64,000 bases of DNA from UBA12481 sp942493265. Its GTDB lineage: Bacteria > Bacteroidota > Bacteroidia > Bacteroidales > UBA12481. Position 1 is the first letter of the stretch, and every line of letters begins with the position of its first letter. Shown in pieces: positions 1-7,700 of the stretch. The translations under genes were made by a program, and so were the position numbers. The stretch is from positions 2,728,001-2,792,000 of the forward strand of contig OW818688.1 in assembly GCA_942493265.1 (NCBI GenBank). Reading direction: 5' to 3'. Below the pieces are notes generated by a model. The model saw only the letters and a list, made by a program, of their open reading frames with translations. It was not told the DNA's origin and made no database searches.

Positions 1-319
1 TCATGGCATGCGATTTTTTATTCCTGACCAGTTCCGCTGCCGTTTGCCTGTCATTAACTTCAGTAAATGTGATCGGCAGCGTATCGTTTTTTATCGATTC
101 CAGGTAATTGAGCAATTCTTGTCCGTAATTTGCTGATGAGGCAACAGCGGGTGACCGGTCGAGGTTGACCACGCAAACCTTGAGATTCATTGCGGTGCTC
201 TTGTATATCAGGTAAAAAATCCCGACAAAAAAAGGTGCCATGGTTATGGTCAGGATCAGAATCCAGAATTGCCGGATCTGCTCGGTAAAGCTTTTTCGGA
301 TGACTGCAAAAAGTTTCAT
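1..319 (-). CDS. ABC-2 type transporter permease, 5' part (truncated by window start)
   Basis: The first 106 residues of a membrane permease run off the left edge. The start ATG lies at 319-317 and overlaps the stop of the upstream ATPase gene by four bases (ATGA), the usual sign of translational coupling between ATPase and permease. Residues 1-18 are a short cytoplasmic, basic and aromatic lead-in, and residues about 19-39 form one strongly hydrophobic membrane helix. An extracytoplasmic stretch with a V-N-L-D-R-S pattern follows, which is the typical start of the large periplasmic domain in ABC-2 exporters of the YhgE/YadH-like group. With its ATPase partner it probably exports a lipid, drug or envelope component; the substrate cannot be read from the sequence. 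Confidence 0.75.
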   Translation of the reverse strand, partial: MKLFAVIRKSFTEQIRQFWILILTITMAPFFVGIFYLIYKSTAMNLKVCVVNLDRSPAVASSANYGQELLNYLESIKNDTLPITFTEVNDRQTAAELVRNKKSHAM

Positions 320-1071
320 GAGCGCAGGTTTTTCCCGGTTAACCTGATGAAAACATCTTCAAGTGTAGCCGCTGGTGAGGTGCTGTCCGTTTGAATTGAA
401 CGCTTCAGATTCTCTGGCGTATCAACACGCAGTATTTTCCCCTGATCAATGATCGCTACCCGTGTGGACAGGCGGTCGGCCTCATCCATATTGTGTGTGG
501 TCAGAATGATTGTGCGTGTGCCGGCAAGGCCTCTGATGAATTCACGCATCAGTATCCTGCTTTGCGGGTCGAGACCGGCCTCAGGTTCATCAAGAATCAG
601 CACAGCTGGATCATGAACCAGTGCAAGGGCGATGCTTAACCTGCGTTTCATACCGCCCGAAAGCCTTCGGGCCTGCTTGCGCGAGTGAGCATCCAGTCCC
701 AGCTGATCCAGTATGGCGATGCTTCTGGTTTGGGCAAGTTTTCGGGGCAGGTTATACATCTCCCCCATGAAAACCATTTGCTCTAAACAGGTTAGCCGCT
801 CCCAATGCACATTCTCCTGCGGACAAACGCCCAATAATGATTTCCCATCCGGAAGTTCATGAAGCGATTTTCCATTGTAAAGGACCTCCCCTTCATCGGG
901 TTTCAGTAAACCGCAAAATATCCTGATGGCAGTTGTTTTACCGGCCCCGTTTGGTCCCAGGAATCCAAGAATCTCCCCTGGATTTACTTCCAGATTGATG
1001 TGATCTACCGCAACCAGTTGCCCGAATCGCTTGGTCAGGTTGATTGCCTCGATTTTTATCGGAATGATCAT
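316..1071 (-). CDS. ABC transporter ATP-binding protein (ABC-2 exporter type)
   Basis: This 251-residue cytoplasmic nucleotide-binding subunit hydrolyses ATP to power the permease encoded directly downstream. Walker A GPNGAGKT is at about residues 39-46, the ABC signature LSGGMKRRLS at about 138, Walker B LILDEPEAGLDP at about 158, and the switch histidine in TTHNMDEAD at about 193. The Q-loop region CPQENVHWERLT and the short C-terminal tail are typical of the DrrA/CcmA-like group that pairs with ABC-2 permeases. It overlaps the permease gene by four bases. A possible -7 promoter element reading TACTTTCG on the minus strand (1089-1096) lies 18 bases upstream of the ATG and deviates from consensus at one base. 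Confidence 0.93.
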   Translation of the reverse strand: MIIPIKIEAINLTKRFGQLVAVDHINLEVNPGEILGFLGPNGAGKTTAIRIFCGLLKPDEGEVLYNGKSLHELPDGKSLLGVCPQENVHWERLTCLEQMVFMGEMYNLPRKLAQTRSIAILDQLGLDAHSRKQARRLSGGMKRRLSIALALVHDPAVLILDEPEAGLDPQSRILMREFIRGLAGTRTIILTTHNMDEADRLSTRVAIIDQGKILRVDTPENLKRSIQTDSTSPAATLEDVFIRLTGKNLRS

Positions 1072-1133
1072 AGTTCAGTTTGGATAGCCGAAAGTAAACA
1101 TTTTTACAATCGGTGATCGGCTTCAGTTATCAG

Positions 1134-4100
1134 TTAACGGCCTGGCGAAACCAGAATTTTGCCGGTTTTTATTTCCTTGCCCGTTGCCACCCTGATCAGG
1201 TAGATGCCAGGTTCAAGATCCGATACATTCATTCTCCATTTACCAATGCCATCTGCTGACAAATCCATCCGAACCACCCTGCCTGAGTAATCAAACAGGG
1301 TGATTTCCGGTTGACTAACAAGATCCGGAATCTCCACATTTACCGATCCGGCTGCCGGATTGGGGTAAACCAGAATTTCCGTACCAGACGGAATGCTTTC
1401 GGTTGCCAGGGAGCCTGAAGCCTTAATCTCGAGATTGTCGACGTGGAAAAGCGGCTGGCCATCGGTTGGCCAGTTCGGACCCGTAGTGGAGGCGAGTTCC
1501 AGTTCATCGGGATTAGTAGTATTTCCTGTGAAAATCCATGGAATCTGGATGTCAGTGCCTCCCAGCCTAAGCCAGATATCCCCGCCCTTGCCGTATAGAT
1601 TGATTTGCAGTGGGATCCATTCGGAGGTTAAAAAGGGGATCTCCTGTATTAATTCATTGTTAATCAAAATATCACAGCGGCCATTTGATTTAAAAAACAG
1701 CTTCAATCCAGTATCGCTGATATTATTCAGCTGCACCGAAGCAATGCAGCCCTTTTCGATCAGCAACTGCATCGACACATATAAAACGGATTGGTATAAA
1801 TGTTTCAGCGGTAACCTCAAATCTGATAAGTTGGTCAGTTTCAGTGACTGCTTTCCTTCAGATTTGCGATAGGGATCGATCCTTCCATCTGTATTTGATG
1901 CGGTTCCTGCGTCAGATCGGATCCAGAATTCCGACAGCTGTGAGAAGTATGAAAAGGCGGGGTAACTTTCAAAATCTTCCTTAAAGGGAAGGCTGATCGG
2001 ACGATTAGTGCTAAAGTTGAATAACCCGCTAAAATAAGATGTGTCGGGTAAAACGGTCCGCACCCGCCAGTAATATTGCTGGCCCGCAGTTATATCAACC
2101 GGAAAGGCTGTTATCCCGGTTTGACCTGCAAGGTTGATTTCTTTCGGTGATAACCCGGTGTATATTTCATAAAAACCGTTTAACGGCAGTGTTTCGGACA
2201 TCCAGGACAAGTTCGCGGCTTGGCCGGTAATTGTTTGATTTCGTGCCGGACCGGGTTTTCCCGGACTAAAAACCTGCGGAATATCAGGGATGAGGAAAGT
2301 ATCGATGACGGTTGACAAAAATAGTGCAAAATCTTCAGCAGATTCTATCGAAAGGGGATTGCCGGTCATATCAAGGAATTCAATATTCATGCTGTTATTG
2401 TGGTCGAACAACGGGTAAAGATCAGCGAGCCGGTTGTATGAAAGATCAATATGTTTCAGTGATGGATTGGCTGGAATATCATTTATCAGGTTTATCCGGT
2501 TGTTGGACAGATTGACGTATTCCAATTTTTGAAGGCTGCCTGTCCAGAAATTCGGAATGAGGTTGTTTGCTGATTCAAGACTGATCAGGCCGGGTGCAAA
2601 ATCTTTAAGTAAACTGATATCCCTGATTTTATTCCCGGTTATGGAGAGGTTCAACAACGAATTCATCGGAACCCCGATCCAGATACTGTCAATCAAATTA
2701 TTTTCAAGATGCAGCTCCCTCAGGTTTTTGAAATTAAGTCCGGTTATGAACCGGTTAATCTGGTTGTTGCCCAGATTGAGGGTATTTATGTTGGTAATCT
2801 GCTCAAGAAAGTAAAGCTCGTTGATCTGGTTATGGTTAATGTCCAAAACACGCAATTTCGGAAGTTTTTCGGTTAAACGGATTCGCTGCAGCTGGTTACG
2901 CGATAAATCGATGTATTCCAATTTGTTCATGTTCTGGATGAAACCGGCATTGGACAAGTTGCAGCCACTAAGTGTTAATTCTCTTATTGACTGCATGTTG
3001 TTGAATATTTGCGTATTGGTGATTGGCAGGTCACTCAGTTTTAAATTGAGCAAGCCGGTCAATTCTGAAAGAAAGGTGAGGTCTTGTGCCATGCAGTGCG
3101 TAAGATCGAGATGTATTAACCGGTCATTACGAGCCACTAAGTCCAGACTGGTGGATTCAATATTCACCAGGTCGAGCCATTTTAATCTTTTAAGAAGCGA
3201 AACCGGTCCGAGGTTCAGGCTGGCATTTTCTTCAGATGCAATGGTAAGTAGCTGGATATTATGGCAGTATTCCAATCCCGCCAGGGAAGTAACCGGCTGG
3301 CGTATCTCCAATCGATTAATTTTCAACAACTGGTTTATCGTTGGAAACTCCAGCACCGGTTTAATATTTTCACGGATGAGTTCCTCCTGTATGGCAATTT
3401 TCAGCGCGATATCCGGAATATTTACTGCATGTCCCGCGATGGGCAGCCTGATCGGTCCTATCCAGGATGATTCGCCTGCAGGATAAACGGCAGTTATCAT
3501 GATTTCATGATTCCCCGCGGGGAAATAGGAGGGGTTGATCCAGGTTTCCCTGGTTTCATAAGAGAGTGTATCATTCAGATAGACCTTGTAAAGGATTGGA
3601 TCGGTTCCGGCCAGCCGATGCTTTTCCCACCGGATCAAATGCTGGTCGCTGAGTGTATCCAGCATGAGGTTGGCGGGTGGCAGGTTATTTGAATAAGGCC
3701 TTAGATCAAATATGGCTTCTGCGGGATTTATTGAAAATATCTGGTTTAAAGGATAATACCCATCTGCATAACCGTACCAGCCAAGATTGAAATGAAACAA
3801 TCCTTCCGAATCAATGCCGTCACAAACTAATGAATGGCCTGATCCTGACACGTATATGGGTTGAAAATCAGCAATATTCTGATGAAAAATTTTAGCCCAC
3901 ACCTCGGGTGTGGTGGTGCCGCGAACCATACGTGTGGCTGTATAATATTTCAGTTTTTTAAAACTATCGTACACATTGAAGTTTGAACTGCTGGAGCCTG
4001 ACGGGCCGTAATCCATCCGGGTTAACACCCCTAATCCGAAAAGTAATTGCGAAACCTCTGTATCAATCGTGATCGGACGGTTCTCCATGCGGCTCCAGTC

Positions 4101-4694
4101 GTAATTGCCGATCGTTGCTGTAAGGATGCCGTACCTGGAGTCTTCACTGACCGCAGAAACCAGGAAATCATTGAATTTCCCGTAATAGCGGAGAATCTGT
4201 CCCATCGCAACAGCCACACAGCCTGCGTAAACGTGAAAATCAGGTCCATCCGGATCCTCCGGACAGAAATAGTTAAAATATCCTTCCTGACTCCAGGTTG
4301 ACCGGATCATGGGGCCAATCGGGTTATATCCTGTTTTCACCGGTGGTGATTTGAATTCTGAATCCGGACAATTGGATAATGATTCGAGAAGAGATAAGGC
4401 TGGTGGGGGAATTTCATTATTTCTGGCGAAACGGTTACCGGTGGAGTAGCCTACAACCCGGCAGGTATCGGATTCCTGAACCAAAACAAACCCAGCACGA
4501 TCCTTGCATTCGAATATCCAGATATTCCCTCGCTGTATGGGCTTCCCAAAGCTGAAATCCAAAGATGCCTTCTCTTCCAGCAATTTTCTCAGGAAAAATT
4601 GCTCAGCAGTTTTCTGGGGTCGCAACTGACCAATGGCTACGTTGTAGCAGAGTGTGGAAAGGCAAAGGACCATGATATAACCTATCCTGTTCAT
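1134..4694 (-). CDS. Secreted C10-like (streptopain family) cysteine protease with leucine-rich repeats and T9SS sorting domain
   Basis: This 1186-residue secreted protein starts with a signal peptide (residues 1-22, ending AIGQ). Residues about 25-110 resemble the Spi-type propeptide of C10 peptidases. The protease region carries the nucleophile in AGCVAVAMGQILRYY (Cys about 159) and the catalytic His in SGSGHSLVCDGID, followed by FHFNLGWYGYADGYY, where streptopain has its conserved W-G-W. After an Fn3-like segment, residues about 430-800 form a chain of 22-residue leucine-rich repeats of internalin type (repeated L-x-L-x-x-N). Then come a second Fn3-like segment, a jelly-roll-like domain and a C-terminal YPNPAAGS...GIYLIRV type A sorting domain for T9SS export. 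The likely location is the outer surface, degrading or binding proteins. The LRR plus C10 pairing is uncommon; the family call is inferred from motifs. Confidence 0.85.
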   Translation of the reverse strand: MNRIGYIMVLCLSTLCYNVAIGQLRPQKTAEQFFLRKLLEEKASLDFSFGKPIQRGNIWIFECKDRAGFVLVQESDTCRVVGYSTGNRFARNNEIPPPALSLLESLSNCPDSEFKSPPVKTGYNPIGPMIRSTWSQEGYFNYFCPEDPDGPDFHVYAGCVAVAMGQILRYYGKFNDFLVSAVSEDSRYGILTATIGNYDWSRMENRPITIDTEVSQLLFGLGVLTRMDYGPSGSSSSNFNVYDSFKKLKYYTATRMVRGTTTPEVWAKIFHQNIADFQPIYVSGSGHSLVCDGIDSEGLFHFNLGWYGYADGYYPLNQIFSINPAEAIFDLRPYSNNLPPANLMLDTLSDQHLIRWEKHRLAGTDPILYKVYLNDTLSYETRETWINPSYFPAGNHEIMITAVYPAGESSWIGPIRLPIAGHAVNIPDIALKIAIQEELIRENIKPVLEFPTINQLLKINRLEIRQPVTSLAGLEYCHNIQLLTIASEENASLNLGPVSLLKRLKWLDLVNIESTSLDLVARNDRLIHLDLTHCMAQDLTFLSELTGLLNLKLSDLPITNTQIFNNMQSIRELTLSGCNLSNAGFIQNMNKLEYIDLSRNQLQRIRLTEKLPKLRVLDINHNQINELYFLEQITNINTLNLGNNQINRFITGLNFKNLRELHLENNLIDSIWIGVPMNSLLNLSITGNKIRDISLLKDFAPGLISLESANNLIPNFWTGSLQKLEYVNLSNNRINLINDIPANPSLKHIDLSYNRLADLYPLFDHNNSMNIEFLDMTGNPLSIESAEDFALFLSTVIDTFLIPDIPQVFSPGKPGPARNQTITGQAANLSWMSETLPLNGFYEIYTGLSPKEINLAGQTGITAFPVDITAGQQYYWRVRTVLPDTSYFSGLFNFSTNRPISLPFKEDFESYPAFSYFSQLSEFWIRSDAGTASNTDGRIDPYRKSEGKQSLKLTNLSDLRLPLKHLYQSVLYVSMQLLIEKGCIASVQLNNISDTGLKLFFKSNGRCDILINNELIQEIPFLTSEWIPLQINLYGKGGDIWLRLGGTDIQIPWIFTGNTTNPDELELASTTGPNWPTDGQPLFHVDNLEIKASGSLATESIPSGTEILVYPNPAAGSVNVEIPDLVSQPEITLFDYSGRVVRMDLSADGIGKWRMNVSDLEPGIYLIRVATGKEIKTGKILVSPGR

Positions 4695-4782
4695 GGCCTG
4701 TGAATTAAATTAAGCACCAATATACTTTATTTTGATATAGTCAGCTGAATTTCATAACTTTTAAATCTAAACCACAGCTATC

Positions 4783-7700
4783 ATGAAAAAACTTTCCTTG
4801 TTATCAATGCTGGGAATGCTGACCATGTCTGGAGTTTTAACAGCACAAACCCAGGTGTCGGGTACCATCACAACGAACACCACCTGGACCACCGGAAATA
4901 GTTATGTGCTTACCGGAAATCTTACAATCAAGGGAAACGCAATTCTGACCATCCAGAGCGACGTATCAGTCGATCTGGACGACCATACCATCACTGTCGG
5001 GAGTTCCACACCGGCAATTTTCAATGCAGATAGGGCAACCTTCCTTAGCGGCAGCGCATCGGATCATAAAATAGTATTCCAGGATGGCGCATCTGGAATC
5101 ATCAACCGCTGCACCCTGAATAATGTTTTTATAGATATCGATGCCGACGCCGGTACCAATATCGAAATAACAAACAACACATTCAGTAATGTGCAGGTTC
5201 CCCTAACTGCAGATATTACCAGGATCCCGGTTTTCACCGGTAATGCGGGATCTCCTGAACTCATCGGACTGGCGGGTACGGTGAGCCAAAACCTGTCGCT
5301 GGGAAAGATGCAATGGAACTATATCCTTACCGGTGCTCTCATTGTAAAAGGCAATGCCGTGCTGACCATTCAGCCTTCCGTTAACCTCAACCTCAATACC
5401 TCAATGGTTAGTATTGGCAGTAGTACGGCCGGACAGTTGACAGCAAACGGAGTAATTTTCACCGGTGCCGGAACCGGCGACAAGATAATCTCCTTTAAAG
5501 ATGGAGGTTCCGGCTCCTTAACATCGTGCCAGTTTGATAATGTGTCCATTGATATTAGCACTGACGCAGCATCTGGAATACAAATCAGGAATAGCAATTT
5601 TCAGAATATAAAATATCCTGTCACGGTGGAGCCGGCCAGGATACCTGTTCTCACCGGCAATACCAGCTCTGTGAGTTCCGTTGGTTTGTCGGGTGTGGTC
5701 ACCACTTCAGTTACCCTCCCGAAACTTGAATGGGGTTATTTGCTTTCAGGCGGCCTTACAGTCAGGGGAAATGCGGTTTTAACCATTGCGGGGGAGGTAA
5801 GCCTCGACCTGGGGTCCTATAACTTACTGGTTGGCAGTTCCACACCCGGACAGCTCCTTGCCGAAAGGGTAAGTTTCCGGGCCTCGGGTAGCAGCGACCG
5901 ATACATCCTTTTTACGGATGAAGGTAAAGGCAGTCTGGATGAATGCACCTTTAACAATGTGTATGTGAATATTAATGAAGATGCCGGTATCCCGGTTTAT
6001 ATCACCAACAATATTTTTGAGGAGGTTCAGTATCCTGTGAAAATGAATCCAGCCAGGCCACCGGTACTGTCGGGAAATACAGCTCCCGAAGGGTGGATTG
6101 CCCTTAAGGGGGCGCTGAAGGAAAATACAACACTTCCGGTGTATCAATGGGACTATATTCTTTCAGAGACGATAACCATCCGGGATGCCGCCATTATGAC
6201 CTTCAGCACCGGAACACGGATTTTCCTGAACAACAGGAACCTGTATGTGGGTTACAATTCCACGAACCTTGGAAATATACAGGCCGACGGTTCTACTTTC
6301 TATGATCTTCCCGATAAAAACGGAAAGTTGTATTTCCGCGCTAATTCACTGGGTACCATTACCAACTCATCTTTTGAAAAGTGCCGAATCTTTATGGAAG
6401 GGGCCTCGCCAACAATCAATCATACGCGGTTCTTTCATTGCGCAACCGCCATTTATATTAACGGACCCGCTAATCCCGTTTTACATTATAACGATTTCTA
6501 TCACAATGATATAGCGATTGATCATCGTGGAACGGTTCAAATCAATGCAGAAAACAACTTCTGGGCGCATCCAACCGGACCGAACCACCTGTCAAATCCG
6601 GAGGGTAAAGGGGAGGTGGTAAACGGGCTGATAGATTTTCAACCATTCAGGGAAATGCCGGATACAGGAACCATCACCGCATCATTGGAACCGGATCATA
6701 TGGTTTTTGGAAATTTCCTGACCGGGCAGAAGCGGGATTCTTCCTTTCTTATTCGGAACACCGGCGATATTGACCTGCTGATTTCTGGAATATCAAGCAG
6801 TTCCTCCAGTATTTCAGTTGAGGTTTCCGACGAGTTTTGGGTATTACCAGATTCAGTGGCTGAGATCGGATTTTCATATACGCTTCTGCAGCATGGAGAT
6901 CAGCGCGACAGCATACGTTTGGCGACTAATATAAGCACATATCCTGTTATTGATTTTATGGTGGAAGCCTATGGCGAAGTTGAAAGTATCCTGCTGAATT
7001 TCTATCATATCGATGTAGATTCTTTTCCGGTTGTGAAATGCCATTTTTCAGTCACCGACCAATCAAATCTGCCGATCAGGGCACTCGTGAAAAGTCAGGT
7101 CGGGGTTAGTGAACAAAATCTGAATATACCTGATTTTCAACTGATGGGTCGTTCGGAAAACGGTGCTATCCGGGTTGCTCTGGTTACTGATCGAAGCGGA
7201 AGCATGAGTGGTCAGAAATTAAGGGATGCAAAAAATGCTGCCATTGATTTCATCGGACAGCTCAGTCCAATGGATCAGGCAGCGCTGCTAAGTTTTAGTG
7301 ATTCTGCCGAGCTCAACCTGGATTTTACTTCCAACAAAGCGGCACTTAACGCAGCAGTGAATTCATTGCGAAGCGATGGCTCAACTGCATTATTTGATGC
7401 GATGTACCTGGCGATCGATCTGGTAAAAGATAAAATCGGGATAAAGGCGGTACTTGCCCTCACTGACGGTTTGGATAACAGGAGTGCGAAGACTCCATCT
7501 GATGTGATCAATTTTGCCAATCAATCAGGTGTTAATATTTATACCATTGGTTTGGGAGCCGAATCGGATCCCACCATGAGCATGATTGCCAGGCAAACCG
7601 GAGGGCAGTTTTTCTATTCACCTACTTCCAAAGAGCTGGCACTTATATACAGGATGATATCCGGTCAGTTGCAGAATTTGTATGTGGTTCGTTATACAGC

